This document shows, in pieces, positions 25,887 through 34,725 of a stretch of 42,731 bases of DNA; position 1 is the first letter of the stretch; each line of letters opens with the position of its first letter. The position numbers and the translations under genes are program-made. The stretch covers positions 1-42,731 of the forward strand of contig CAMBRI010000010.1 in NCBI GenBank assembly GCA_945870205.1, written 5' to 3'. The notes under the pieces are model-generated. The model was not told where the DNA came from. It did no database searches and worked only from the letters and a program-made list of their open reading frames with translations. This stretch comes from Sulfuritalea hydrogenivorans sk43H. Lineage in GTDB: Bacteria > Pseudomonadota > Gammaproteobacteria > Burkholderiales > Rhodocyclaceae.

Positions 25887-26957
25887 TCATGATTCGATAT
25901 GAAAGCGCACTTTCAGCTTTTGCTGCAGGGCACGGGCCTGGCGCAGGGCTTCCAGCAGCAGGCGCCGATCGAATTCGTTGAGCCGCTCCGGATCGACCAG
26001 GTTTCCCGCAACAACCGCCCCGCTCCGGTCGCCCGTCTGCACCGCCAGGCGAATGTCCTGCAAGGCGTGGAAGGCATGGACCGCCGCCTCGGCGTCGGCT
26101 GCCGTCATGCCCCCCATCTGCGCAACCCGTCGCAGTCGCGGCGCGGTACCCGTCTCGTCGCTGCCGGCACCCAGCGCCATGATGCGTGCCGCATCGACAA
26201 AAATACGCGAGCCGAATTTTTTCAGATCGATGGTCCCGCCGGATTCGGCGGCAAGGTTGAAATCGCGCAGGCGTCCCAGCGGCGGCGAGGCGGCCAGGGC
26301 ATTGACGCTCATCATGCGCAGGAATATTTCATTGCCGCGGGTGAGTTCCGCCAGGGCGCGGCGCAACTCGGCCGCCAGCCCGGCGTCACCGGCCAGCGCG
26401 CTAAAATCGAAGAAGATGGCGGCGTTGAGCAAGGCCTCGGGCTCCGGCGTGCGCACCCAGCCGGAAAAGTTCTCCGTCCATTCGGCCAGGGAAAGGCACC
26501 AGCGCGGATTGCCGGCCATGACCTCCCCGTCGCACAAGGCAAAGCCACACTCGGCCAGCGCCTGATTCGCGGCGCTGGCGAACGGCAGGAACAAGGCACG
26601 CAACTGACGCGCCTCGCCGTCATCACTGGCGGAGAACACCAGGCCATTGTCCTGATCGGTGCAGAGGGTCTGCTCCAGACGCCCTTCGGAACCCAGACCC
26701 AGCCAGCACCAGCGCGCCGCCGGCAAGCGAAAGCGCGACTGCAGCAGGCTCAGGACTCGGACGCCAACGGCATCGTTGAGACGCGACAGGACTCGCGTCA
26801 CAAGCGCTGCGCCGGCTTCCTCTTGATGCAAGGCCGCAGCCAGCTGGCGCACCTCGGCGGCAGACGCCACCAGCGTGGCGATGTCGGGGGCCTTGCCGAT
26901 GGCGGCACCACAGGCCGCAATGGCGGCGCTGTGCGGCAGGATTTCGTTGTCGCTCAT
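25887..26957 (-). CDS. DUF294 nucleotidyltransferase-like protein, short paralog
   Basis: A 356-residue protein homologous to the C-terminal half of the adjacent 629-residue protein, without its cNMP and CBS domains. The core reads GLGSEGRLEQTLCTDQDNGLVF, with Asp101 and Asp103, against GSEGRDEQTFSTDQDNG in the paralog. It is followed by matching blocks (MAGNPRWCLSLAEW, PEPEALLNAAIFFDF, FVDAARIMAL, LNEFDRRLLLEALRQARALQQKL). The catalytic aspartates are intact. Start ATG at 26957, two bases after the exonuclease stop; 18 bases then separate it from the longer paralog. The pair looks like a tandem duplication with loss or gain of the sensor half. The target is unknown. Confidence 0.9.
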   Translation of the reverse strand: MSDNEILPHSAAIAACGAAIGKAPDIATLVASAAEVRQLAAALHQEEAGAALVTRVLSRLNDAVGVRVLSLLQSRFRLPAARWCWLGLGSEGRLEQTLCTDQDNGLVFSASDDGEARQLRALFLPFASAANQALAECGFALCDGEVMAGNPRWCLSLAEWTENFSGWVRTPEPEALLNAAIFFDFSALAGDAGLAAELRRALAELTRGNEIFLRMMSVNALAASPPLGRLRDFNLAAESGGTIDLKKFGSRIFVDAARIMALGAGSDETGTAPRLRRVAQMGGMTAADAEAAVHAFHALQDIRLAVQTGDRSGAVVAGNLVDPERLNEFDRRLLLEALRQARALQQKLKVRFHIES

Positions 26958-26959
26958 GC

Positions 26960-29170
26960 TCAGTATTTGACGCGGGCGAACCAGGTCTTCTGCGCCGCAT
27001 CCAGCGCCTGGCGCAGAGTCAGGATGCCCATGTCGGCCAGTAGCGGAATCATCTTGAGGAACACTTCGCCAGTGACATAGGCATCGCCCAGCGCGGTGTG
27101 GCGGCCAATGACGTTGATGCCAAGACGCTCGGCGATGCTTTCCAGCCGGTGCGATTCCTGGTTGGGGTGGATCACCGCCGACAGCAGCAGCGTGTCCAGC
27201 ACCGGCTGGGTGAAGCGCACGCCGAGGATGTCTTCCTTCAGCTGGAAGAAGCGCATGTCAAACGCGGCATTGTGCGCCACCAGCACGGTCTCGGCACAAA
27301 ATTCGTGGAAGGCCGGCAGCACCACATCGAGTCGCGGCTGGCCGTTGACCATGGCCTCGGTGATGCCGTGGATCGGGATGCCTTCGGGCTTGAGCGGGAT
27401 CACCGGATCGACCAGTTGGTCGAAGATCTCCTGCCGCAGCAGGCGATTGTTCACAATGCGCACGGCGCCCATCTGGATGATCTCGTCGCCTTCGGAGGGC
27501 AGCAGGCCCGTGGTCTCGGTATCGAACACGGAATACACCAGATCGGTCAAGCGGCGATCGAGGTCGATGCCGGAACCTTCGGCGTCACGCGCCGCGAACA
27601 GGTCGAAATCATAATATTCCGGTCGGCTGTCGCTGTGCAGATGCTGCGCCTGATCGACCACCTGCAGGTCGGGCATGGTCGCCGCCGGCAACACGATGCG
27701 AAAGAAGGCGTTGTGCGCCGCCTTGTCGCGCTGGTACCAGATCTCGCCGCCATGGCGGTCGATGACGTCGCGCAGCGTCAGCGGGCTGGTCTCCGCACCG
27801 ATATTCATCGGTTCCAGTTCCCAGGTGTAGAGCGTCTCCGATGACACCGGCGTACCCGACCAGATCAGATCGACGAACACCATCTTGCCCTCAGCCGAAA
27901 GGCGCAGGCGCAATTCGCGGATCTCGTAGTGATCCTGCAGCCGCGAGGCGAGGAAGGTAATGGCCTGGATCAGGGCAAAGCTGTCGACCCGCATCCACAG
28001 CGTCGCATCCTGCTCTTCGTTCTTGATCGGCAGTTTCAGCCGGTCTTCGATGCGTCGCGTCGCGGCGGCAATGATGTCGATACCCAGCACGTCTTCCAGC
28101 GGCCAGCGTGTTTTCAGCGAATCGGCAAAGCGGCTCATGGTGGTTTCGAGCCGCTGGCTCATGAGCGATGCCTCGTCGGCGATCACGCGCATGAATCGCT
28201 CGCGGTAGTCGCCCTCCATGTCGGGCGAATCGATCAGCGTCTCGACCGCGGCTCGGATGTTGCCCAAGGCCGCCCGATTGCCGTCGGTCAGCGATTGCAG
28301 CGCCTGATCGCGCTCCGCCTCGCGTTCGAAGTTGCGCGTGATGTTTTCTATCGTGAGCACATAGCCGGTGACGTGGGGTTCGGCGCCGATCGGGTTCACG
28401 GCACTCTCCTCGCCCGTCGTCTCGGTGCGCCCGAGCACCGGTGCCATCTGGGCACGCAGGAGCTGGCCGCCCCTTGTCGCGGTAATGAAATTCGCCGTCG
28501 GCTCGGCGCTGCCCTTCCTCAGCCGCTGCTGGATGTTCTCCAGCGAATGGGTGATCTGTCCGCGTTCGAGGATGGAAAAAATAGATCGTCCGAGCCCGAT
28601 CAGCGCACCGCCGCTCATCGACGTCGGGCCCTGCGCCAAGGCCTTGAACTGCAGACGGGCGCGACTGTTGTAAAGCAGGATGCGGCCATCGAGGTTGCAT
28701 ACCACGACACCCAGCGCCAGTTCCGACATCAGGGCGGCCAGCCGGTTTTTTTCCTCTTCCACCGTGGCCTTGGCCTGCCTGATCTGCGCGTCGACATCGT
28801 TGAGCAATTCGTCGCGCTGCTGCGCCAGGTCGTTGGCCGCGCGCGCCAGTTCGCGCACTTCGGGCGGGCCTTCGGGCGCCACGCGAAAATTGCGGTTGGC
28901 GCCCAGCATCAGGCGCAGGGTCTCGGCCATGCGCAACAGTCCATGAACATACTGCTGGAACAAGCTGCGCAGCAGAACCACGCCGGCGATGAATCCCATC
29001 AGGGTCATCAGGCCGCCCAGCGGCAGGCGCGGCAGGAGGAATTCGGCAAAGGCGGCGCGTTCGGCATCCTTGGCGTCGGCGAACAGCAGCAGCGCCGTTA
29101 GCGCAAACGGCCCGGTCATCAGCAGGCCCAGCACGCAGGCCGCGAGGATGAAACGCAACTTCGCCTTCAT
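26960..29170 (-). CDS. membrane HAMP/PAS pseudokinase fused to DEDDh exonuclease
   Basis: A 736-residue inner-membrane protein. Two helices (about 6-30 and 50-70) precede a HAMP-like segment, a coiled coil and a PAS region (145-280). A histidine-kinase-shaped block (290-495) lacks the phospho-acceptor His (LGNIRAAVETL at the HisKA site) and the N-box Asn (ALIQAITFLASRL). The C-terminal 545-736 is a DnaQ-type 3'-5' exonuclease with a complete DEDDh set: Asp550 and Glu552 (DTETTG), Asp638 (AHNAAFDMRF), His691 and Asp696 (HTALGDAY). The ATG at 29170 is one base past the receiver stop; an earlier in-frame start would overlap that gene. The kinase half probably senses and regulates; the tail should cut RNA or DNA ends. 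The substrate is unknown. Confidence 0.88.
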   Translation of the reverse strand: MKAKLRFILAACVLGLLMTGPFALTALLLFADAKDAERAAFAEFLLPRLPLGGLMTLMGFIAGVVLLRSLFQQYVHGLLRMAETLRLMLGANRNFRVAPEGPPEVRELARAANDLAQQRDELLNDVDAQIRQAKATVEEEKNRLAALMSELALGVVVCNLDGRILLYNSRARLQFKALAQGPTSMSGGALIGLGRSIFSILERGQITHSLENIQQRLRKGSAEPTANFITATRGGQLLRAQMAPVLGRTETTGEESAVNPIGAEPHVTGYVLTIENITRNFEREAERDQALQSLTDGNRAALGNIRAAVETLIDSPDMEGDYRERFMRVIADEASLMSQRLETTMSRFADSLKTRWPLEDVLGIDIIAAATRRIEDRLKLPIKNEEQDATLWMRVDSFALIQAITFLASRLQDHYEIRELRLRLSAEGKMVFVDLIWSGTPVSSETLYTWELEPMNIGAETSPLTLRDVIDRHGGEIWYQRDKAAHNAFFRIVLPAATMPDLQVVDQAQHLHSDSRPEYYDFDLFAARDAEGSGIDLDRRLTDLVYSVFDTETTGLLPSEGDEIIQMGAVRIVNNRLLRQEIFDQLVDPVIPLKPEGIPIHGITEAMVNGQPRLDVVLPAFHEFCAETVLVAHNAAFDMRFFQLKEDILGVRFTQPVLDTLLLSAVIHPNQESHRLESIAERLGINVIGRHTALGDAYVTGEVFLKMIPLLADMGILTLRQALDAAQKTWFARVKY

Positions 29171-29171
29171 G

Positions 29172-29537
29172 TCATGCCAGCAGGGACTTGATCTGCAGGA
29201 CAAGATCCTTGGTCGAGAACGGCTTGGTGATATAGGAATCGGCGCCGAGCGCCAGGCCCTTGGTCACTTCGGTTTCGCGACCCTTTGCGGTGAGCATGAT
29301 GATTTTCATACCGGCCCGGGCCGGATCGGCGCGCAAGGCCTCGCAGACCTCGAAACCCGACTTCTTCGGCATCATCACGTCGAGCAGGATCAGGTCCGGA
29401 GCAAACTCGGCAGCCAGTTGCAGGGCCGCCTCGCCATCGGTCGCGATGGCGATCTCAAAGCCTTCCTTCTTCATCAGATACTCAAGCGAAATCACGATGT
29501 TCGGCTCGTCATCGACGATCAGGATGCGATGGCTCAC
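29172..29537 (-). CDS. single-domain response regulator (CheY-like)
   Basis: A 121-residue receiver with no output domain. The acidic pair is VDDEP, the phospho-acceptor Asp is in LLDVMMP, the switch Thr is in MLTAKG and the conserved Lys is in ITKPF. The GTG start at 29537 overlaps the TGA of the upstream kinase gene (GTGA) and is preceded by AGGGAGAAG. In Pseudomonas and Vibrio the CrbS kinase partner CrbR is a longer LuxR-type regulator; here no DNA-binding domain is attached, so the receiver must act by protein contact, perhaps on the fused pseudokinase encoded one base further on. Confidence 0.95.
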   Translation of the reverse strand: MSHRILIVDDEPNIVISLEYLMKKEGFEIAIATDGEAALQLAAEFAPDLILLDVMMPKKSGFEVCEALRADPARAGMKIIMLTAKGRETEVTKGLALGADSYITKPFSTKDLVLQIKSLLA

Positions 29538-32386
29538 GTAGCTTCTCCCTGCAACTTGTTATGTCCCCAGCTTTTGCTGGGGACGGTATCCCCTTGTGGG
29601 GTATGTCCCCAGCTTTTGCTGGGGACGGTATCCCCTTGTGGGATTCCGCCATTATCGCCCGACTGTCTGGGCAGTGTGAACACAAAGCACGCGCCGGCAC
29701 CTGGAGTGCTTTCGACCCATAGCCGGCCGTTGAAATACTCGATGATCTGGCGGCTGATGGGCAGCCCGAGTCCGGTACCCTGCGGCTTGTCCGTCAATAC
29801 GTCGGTAGTGCCCGTGCCCTGGCGGAACTTGTCGAAAATGACCTCCTGGTCGTCTACGTGTATGCCGGGGCCATTGTCGGTAACACTCACACGCACTTCG
29901 GTGACCGTACCTCCGGCGCCGACCGTCACGCGCCCACTGTCCGCCGGCACGAACTTGAGCGCGTTCGAGAGCAGATTGACCATTACCTGCATCAGGCGGT
30001 CACGATCGGCCATTACCGTGAGGCCGGCCGCGCCGGCGTCGAGTTCCAGCACCACCCGCTTCTCGACGAACAGTGCGGTCAGCGAATCGGACGCCTCGCG
30101 GATGACTTCCGCGACATCGACGGCCGCCACCGTCCATTCGGCGCGACCCGACTCGAGCTTGGCCAGGTCGAGGATCTGGTTGATCAGCCGCGACAGGCGC
30201 ACCGTCTCGCTGACGATAATGCCCAGAAAACGCGAGCGCTGCGCGAGATCAGTCTTGGGATCCTCCTGCAGCATCTCCGAAAATGCCCGGATCGAGGTCA
30301 GCGGTGTGCGCAATTCGTGGGTCACGGTGGAGATGAAGTCGTCCTTCATGCGATCCAGTTCCTGCAGGCGGGCATTGGCCTCGCGCAGTTCCGCCGTGGC
30401 TCGCGTCAGTTCCAGCGACTTTTGTTCGAGTTCACGCGTGTAGGCGCGCACCTGGGAGGCCTCGTCGAGGATGTTCATCACCTCATCGATGCCCAGCGGC
30501 TCTTCGGTCACCACCGAGGCCACCATCGCGCGCGCCGAGGCAGAGCCGATGGCACCGGCCAGCAGGGTTTCAGAGAAATTGACCAGGCGTGTATCGGCGG
30601 GAAGTTCCTGGATCGAGTGCAGACCGCGCTGCCGCGCATGACGCAGGAATGCTTCCTCGGCACGCTCGCGGCCGAGGAAACGACTGGCCAGGGGCAGCAG
30701 GTCGTTCAGCCCGGCGCTGCCTCGCCAACCGGGTATGCCTGCCGCCTCGGCGCCGCCGACGAACAGCGTCGCCTGGCGCGCCTCGCGCACATTCGGCGTG
30801 CGCTGCAGTGAAACACCAATGTAGGCACCGAGGTTCGCCAGCAGGCTCCACACCAGGCAGTGGGTGATCTCGTCAAGCCCGCTAAGGCCGAACAGGTGCT
30901 GCGGACGCAGGAGTTCGATGCCGAACAGGCCGTGGGCGATGAATCCGTCAGGCAGCCAGCCCGACTTGGCGAAGGACGGCAGCAACAGCGTATAGGCCCA
31001 CAGCACGAATCCAAACGCGAGTCCCGCCAGCGCGCCGTCGCGCGTGCCACCTTTCCAGAACAGGCCGCCGATCACCACCGGCGCAAACTGCGCGACAGCG
31101 GCAAAGGAAATAAGCCCGATCGAGACCAGCGCATAGGCTTCGCCCGCCACCCGAAAATACAGGTAGCCAAGGCCGAGGATCACGGCGATGGCCCAGCGTC
31201 GGATTTCCAGCAGCAGGCCGGAGAGATCGGCGCGTGCCGCCAACCCTAGTACCGGCAGACGCAGCAGCGCCGGCATCACCAGATCGTTGCAGACCATGGT
31301 CGACAGCGCGATGGTTTCGACGATGACCATGCCCGTCGCCGCCGACAGGCCGCCGATGTACACGAACAGCGCCAGTGCCTCGTGCTGATGGGCCATCGGC
31401 AGGGTCAGGACGAAGGTATCGGCGTCGACCCCGGCGCCCTGAAAATGCAGCATGCCGGCCAGCGCCACCGGCAGCACGAAAAGGTTGATCAGGAACAAAT
31501 AGAGCGGAAACAGCCACACCGCGCGACGCAAATGGCTCTCATCTACGTTTTCCACCACGGCAATCTGGAACTGGCGCGGCAGCAGCAGCGCGGCGAACAT
31601 CGACAGGAAGATCAGCGTGCCCCAGGTGCCGTAAGCCGCCGGAGTGTCCGCGGTGGCGAGACGACGGGCAACGTCGGGCACCGCCGCCGCCCGCGCAAAG
31701 ATGTCACCGATGCCATCGTGTATGCCCCAGACGACGAAGATGCCGACCGCCAGAAAGGCGGCAAGCTTGACCACCGACTCGACCGCAATGGCCGCCACCA
31801 TGCCTTCGTGGCGTTCCGTGGCGTCCAGGTGACGGGTACCGAAAAGGATGGTGAAAGCGGCCAGGATCATTGCCACGTAGAGCGCGCTGTCCTGCATCAG
31901 CGGCACGGCACCGGCCTTGGCCGGCATGATGATTTCCGGATAGCTGGCCAGAATCGCGAAACTGTTCGATACCGCCTTGAGTTGCAGGGCGATGTAGGGA
32001 ATCACGCCGACCACGGCGATCACCGTCACCAGGCCGCCGAGCAACTGGCTCTTGCCATACCGTGAGGCGACGAAGTCAGCGATCGAGGTGATGCGGTTGG
32101 CCTTGGCCACACGGATCATCTTGTGCAGGATGAAGCCGGCCAGCGCGAACAGCAGGGTCGGGCCCAGGTAAATCGGCAGGAAACCGATGCCGCTGGCCGC
32201 GGCGCGGCCGACGCTGCCATAGAAGGTCCAGGTCGTGCAATACACGCCCAGCGAAAGCGCATACACCACCGGATTGGCAATCAGCGAGCGCCCCGTATCG
32301 GCACGCCGGTCGGCATACCAGGCGATGGCGAACAGCACCCCCAGGTAGAGGAAGGAAGCGAGAACGATTACCCAGCCTTGCAGCAT
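29534..32386 (-). CDS. SSS-transporter / STAC / histidine kinase (CrbS/CbrA type)
   Basis: A 950-residue membrane sensor kinase. The N-terminal 530 residues are a sodium:solute symporter fold of 12-13 helices. A STAC-type linker (about 555-625), a coiled coil and HisKA follow, with His690 in VTHELRTPLTSI. HATPase_c has the N-box LLSNALKF near 806, DNGPG at 837 and GTGLGL near 870. Family members couple transport or binding of small carboxylates, amino acids or acetate to control of genes such as acs. ATG at 32386, one base after the small membrane gene. The last ~37 residues (914-950) are not family sequence but a translated 42-bp DNA repeat (GDTVPSKSWGH twice), ending in a GTGA overlap with the receiver gene. 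Confidence 0.92.
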   Translation of the reverse strand: MLQGWVIVLASFLYLGVLFAIAWYADRRADTGRSLIANPVVYALSLGVYCTTWTFYGSVGRAAASGIGFLPIYLGPTLLFALAGFILHKMIRVAKANRITSIADFVASRYGKSQLLGGLVTVIAVVGVIPYIALQLKAVSNSFAILASYPEIIMPAKAGAVPLMQDSALYVAMILAAFTILFGTRHLDATERHEGMVAAIAVESVVKLAAFLAVGIFVVWGIHDGIGDIFARAAAVPDVARRLATADTPAAYGTWGTLIFLSMFAALLLPRQFQIAVVENVDESHLRRAVWLFPLYLFLINLFVLPVALAGMLHFQGAGVDADTFVLTLPMAHQHEALALFVYIGGLSAATGMVIVETIALSTMVCNDLVMPALLRLPVLGLAARADLSGLLLEIRRWAIAVILGLGYLYFRVAGEAYALVSIGLISFAAVAQFAPVVIGGLFWKGGTRDGALAGLAFGFVLWAYTLLLPSFAKSGWLPDGFIAHGLFGIELLRPQHLFGLSGLDEITHCLVWSLLANLGAYIGVSLQRTPNVREARQATLFVGGAEAAGIPGWRGSAGLNDLLPLASRFLGRERAEEAFLRHARQRGLHSIQELPADTRLVNFSETLLAGAIGSASARAMVASVVTEEPLGIDEVMNILDEASQVRAYTRELEQKSLELTRATAELREANARLQELDRMKDDFISTVTHELRTPLTSIRAFSEMLQEDPKTDLAQRSRFLGIIVSETVRLSRLINQILDLAKLESGRAEWTVAAVDVAEVIREASDSLTALFVEKRVVLELDAGAAGLTVMADRDRLMQVMVNLLSNALKFVPADSGRVTVGAGGTVTEVRVSVTDNGPGIHVDDQEVIFDKFRQGTGTTDVLTDKPQGTGLGLPISRQIIEYFNGRLWVESTPGAGACFVFTLPRQSGDNGGIPQGDTVPSKSWGHTPQGDTVPSKSWGHNKLQGEAT
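29560..29642. repeat. two tandem copies of a 42-bp REP-like element
   Basis: Units at 29560-29601 and 29602-29642 are identical over 41 bases. Each contains a nine-pair hairpin, GTCCCCAGC / GCTGGGGAC with a TTTT loop (29563-29584 in unit 1), and a second small CCCC/GGGG stem. The 42-bp period keeps frame and encodes a 14-residue unit at the kinase C-terminus. Confidence 0.9.
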
Positions 32387-32387
32387 C

Positions 32388-32588
32388 TCAGTCTTTCTTG
32401 CCTTCGACGACCCAGGCCATCTGCGCGATGAGCGCCAGCCAGGAAGCCATCAGCCAGGCATACAGCGGCGGCAGGCCGAAGAAATCGCCGCCACGGTTGA
32501 ACACCGACAGAAGGGGGTAGTTGAAAAAGAAGCAGCCGAGCAGGAATACGAACGCCAGGCGCTGCGCAACGAGTCGGGACCGAATCAT
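32388..32588 (-). CDS. small two-helix membrane protein preceding the symporter-kinase
   Basis: A 66-residue protein with two hydrophobic helices, LAFVFLLGCFFFNYPLLSVF and PLYAWLMASWLALIAQMAWV, and a charged tail (VEGKKD). The ATG at 32588 follows GGAGG with a seven-base spacer. It is one base upstream of the kinase gene on the same strand. Similar small proteins with an 'FNxPLL..F' first helix precede CbrA-type kinases (cbrX before cbrA in Pseudomonas), so it may be a subunit or accessory of the symporter domain. Earlier in-frame starts lack a ribosome site. The family assignment is by pattern and position. Confidence 0.75.
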   Translation of the reverse strand: MIRSRLVAQRLAFVFLLGCFFFNYPLLSVFNRGGDFFGLPPLYAWLMASWLALIAQMAWVVEGKKD

Positions 32589-32668
32589 GTCATCACCTCC
32601 GGAAGAAACACTGGTCCCCGGCATGGTAACCAAGGCCGGGCATGGCGTGGGGCTTTCCTGTGGGTAGC

Positions 32669-32690
32669 GTCCCCGACTCCTGCCAGGGAC
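32669..32690. repeat. GTCCC...GGGAC inverted repeat
   Basis: GTCCC (32669-32673) pairs with GGGAC (32686-32690) around a 12-base loop, CGACTCCTGCCA. It shares the GTCCCC/GGGGAC ends with the 42-bp repeats at 29560 and probably belongs to the same class of short extragenic repeats. Confidence 0.4.
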
Positions 32691-32693
32691 ATA

Positions 32694-32727
32694 AAAAAAG
32701 CGCCCGTCTTGCGAGGGGCGCTTTTTT
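32694..32727. terminator. bidirectional rho-independent terminator after acs
   Basis: AAAAAAGCGCCC and GGGCGCTTTTTT form a 12-pair dyad with a 10-base loop; the A- and T-runs give a U-tail on both strands. It starts 16 bases after the acs stop (minus strand) and lies 105 bases before the small membrane gene that opens the next operon, so the signalling operon likely has its own promoter. Confidence 0.9.
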
Positions 32728-32742
32728 CTCCATTTTCAAGCG

Positions 32743-34725
32743 TCAGGCGTTCTGTTTCAGCTGATCCAGAATTCCCGGGTTCTCGAGCGTGGACACATCC
32801 TGGGTGATCTCTTCGTTCTTCGCCAGGCTGCGCAGCAGGCGACGCATGATCTTGCCGGAACGTGTCTTGGGCAGGTTCTCGCCGAAACGGATGTCTTTCG
32901 GTTTGGCGATCGGACCGATTTCCTTGGCGACCCAGTTACGCAGGTCGGCGGCGATTTTCTTTGCCTCTTCCGCGCTGGGACGCGACTGCTTGAGCACGAC
33001 GAAGGCACAGATCGCCTCGCCGGTCAGGTCATCGGGACGACCGACCACGGCGGCTTCCGCCACCAGCGGGTTCGATACCAGCGCGGACTCGATTTCCATC
33101 GTGCCCATGCGGTGACCGGAGACGTTCAGCACGTCATCGATGCGACCCATGATGGTGAAGTAACCGGTCTTGGCATCGCGCATCGCGCCGTCACCGGCGA
33201 GGTACAGATTGCCGCCGAAATCAACCGGGAAGTAGGACTTCTTGTAGCGCTCCGGATCACCGTAAATGGTGCGGATCATGGCCGGCCAAGGCTTCTTGAC
33301 CACCAGGAAACCGCCCTTGCCCCACTCGACGTCATTGCCGGTCTCGTCGACGATCGCGGCGGCGATGCCGGGGAAGGGCAGCGTGCAGGAACCGGGAACC
33401 AGCGGCGTGACGCCGGGCAGCGGGGTGATCATGTGCCCGCCTGTCTCGGTCTGCCAGAAGGTATCCACAATGGGGCAGCGACCGCCGCCGACATTGTTGT
33501 AGTACCACATCCAGGCTTCCGGATTGATCGGTTCGCCCACCGAACCGAGGATGCGCAGACTGGTCAGGTCATAGTTCTTCGGATGCGTGGTCGGCATGTT
33601 TTCGCCGGACTTGATCAGCGAACGGATCGCCGTCGGTGCCGTGTAGAAGACGCTGACCTTGTGCGCCTGGATGGTTTTCCAGAAACGCCCGGCATCCGGG
33701 TAGGTGGGCACGCCTTCGAAGACGATCTCGGTGGCGCCGCAGGCCAGCGGGCCGTAGGTGATGTAGGTGTGGCCGGTGACCCAGCCGATGTCGGCCGTGC
33801 ACCAGAAGACATCGTCGGGCTTGATGTCGAAGGTCCACTTCATGGTCAGGATCGCGTGCAGCAGATAGCCACCCGAGCTGTGCTGCACGCCCTTCGGCTT
33901 GCCGGTGGAACCCGAGGTGTAGAGCAGAAACAGGGGATGCTCGGCATCGACCCACTCCGGTTCGCAGACGTCGGACTGGCCGGCACAGGCGTCGTCCCAC
34001 CAGATGTCGCGGCCGGCAACCATGTTGCAGGCGCCGCCAGTGCGCTTGAAAACAATGACGGATTTGATCGACTCGCAGCCACCCATAGCAATGCCATCAT
34101 CGACGGCCGGCTTGAGCGGAATGTTCTTGCCGCCGCGGCACTGCTCATCGGATGTGATGACAGCAACGGCGCCGGCATCCTGGATGCGCTCCTGCACTGA
34201 CTTGGCGGAGAAGCCGCCGAACACCACCGAGTGGATGGCGCCGATACGGGCACAGGCCTGCATCGCGATCACACCTTCAACCGACATCGGCATGTAGATC
34301 AGGACGCGATCGCCCTTCTTGATGCCTTGCGCCTTCAGCGCATTGGCAAACCTGGCGACTCGCGCCAGCAGTTCCTTGTAGGTGACCTTGCTGACCTGGC
34401 CGCCGTCAGCTTCAAAAATGATTGCGACCTTGTCGCCGAGGCCTGCTTCGATGTTGCGATCGAGGCAGTTGTAGGAGACGTTCAGCTTGCCATCGGCAAA
34501 CCACTGGTAGAAGGGGGCGTTGGACTCGTCCAGCGACTTGGTGAAGGGCTGCTTCCAACTCACGTGTTCCCGGGCCAGGCGCGCCCAGTAACCGGCGTAA
34601 TCCTGATCGGCTTCCTTGCACAGTGCCTCGTAAGCCGCCATTCCGGAAATGGTGGCCTTCTTGACCACTGCGTCGGACGGGGGAAATACACGGCTTTCCG
34701 TGACATTTGATTCGATGCTGGACAT
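32743..34725 (-). CDS. acs: acetyl-CoA synthetase (AMP-forming)
   Basis: A 660-residue cytosolic enzyme that makes acetyl-CoA from acetate, CoA and ATP, via acetyl-AMP. Family landmarks along the chain are [16 protein letters not shown] near 80, the P-loop-like [11 protein letters not shown] near 270, [30 protein letters not shown], and near the C-terminus the regulatory Lys in [10 protein letters not shown], which is acetylated by Pat/CobB systems. Its length matches E. coli Acs (652). The ATG at 34725 has AGAGGAGAGG upstream. It is transcribed alone, closed by a strong terminator, and is divergent from yqhA over 269 bases. CrbS-type kinases such as the neighbouring one control acs in other proteobacteria. 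Confidence 0.97.
   Translation of the reverse strand: MSSIESNVTESRVFPPSDAVVKKATISGMAAYEALCKEADQDYAGYWARLAREHVSWKQPFTKSLDESNAPFYQWFADGKLNVSYNCLDRNIEAGLGDKVAIIFEADGGQVSKVTYKELLARVARFANALKAQGIKKGDRVLIYMPMSVEGVIAMQACARIGAIHSVVFGGFSAKSVQERIQDAGAVAVITSDEQCRGGKNIPLKPAVDDGIAMGGCESIKSVIVFKRTGGACNMVAGRDIWWDDACAGQSDVCEPEWVDAEHPLFLLYTSGSTGKPKGVQHSSGGYLLHAILTMKWTFDIKPDDVFWCTADIGWVTGHTYITYGPLACGATEIVFEGVPTYPDAGRFWKTIQAHKVSVFYTAPTAIRSLIKSGENMPTTHPKNYDLTSLRILGSVGEPINPEAWMWYYNNVGGGRCPIVDTFWQTETGGHMITPLPGVTPLVPGSCTLPFPGIAAAIVDETGNDVEWGKGGFLVVKKPWPAMIRTIYGDPERYKKSYFPVDFGGNLYLAGDGAMRDAKTGYFTIMGRIDDVLNVSGHRMGTMEIESALVSNPLVAEAAVVGRPDDLTGEAICAFVVLKQSRPSAEEAKKIAADLRNWVAKEIGPIAKPKDIRFGENLPKTRSGKIMRRLLRSLAKNEEITQDVSTLENPGILDQLKQNA

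Noticed and set aside
29560-29642. CRISPR-like repeat array
   Set aside because: Two directly abutting copies with no unique spacer between them; this is a tandem hairpin repeat.
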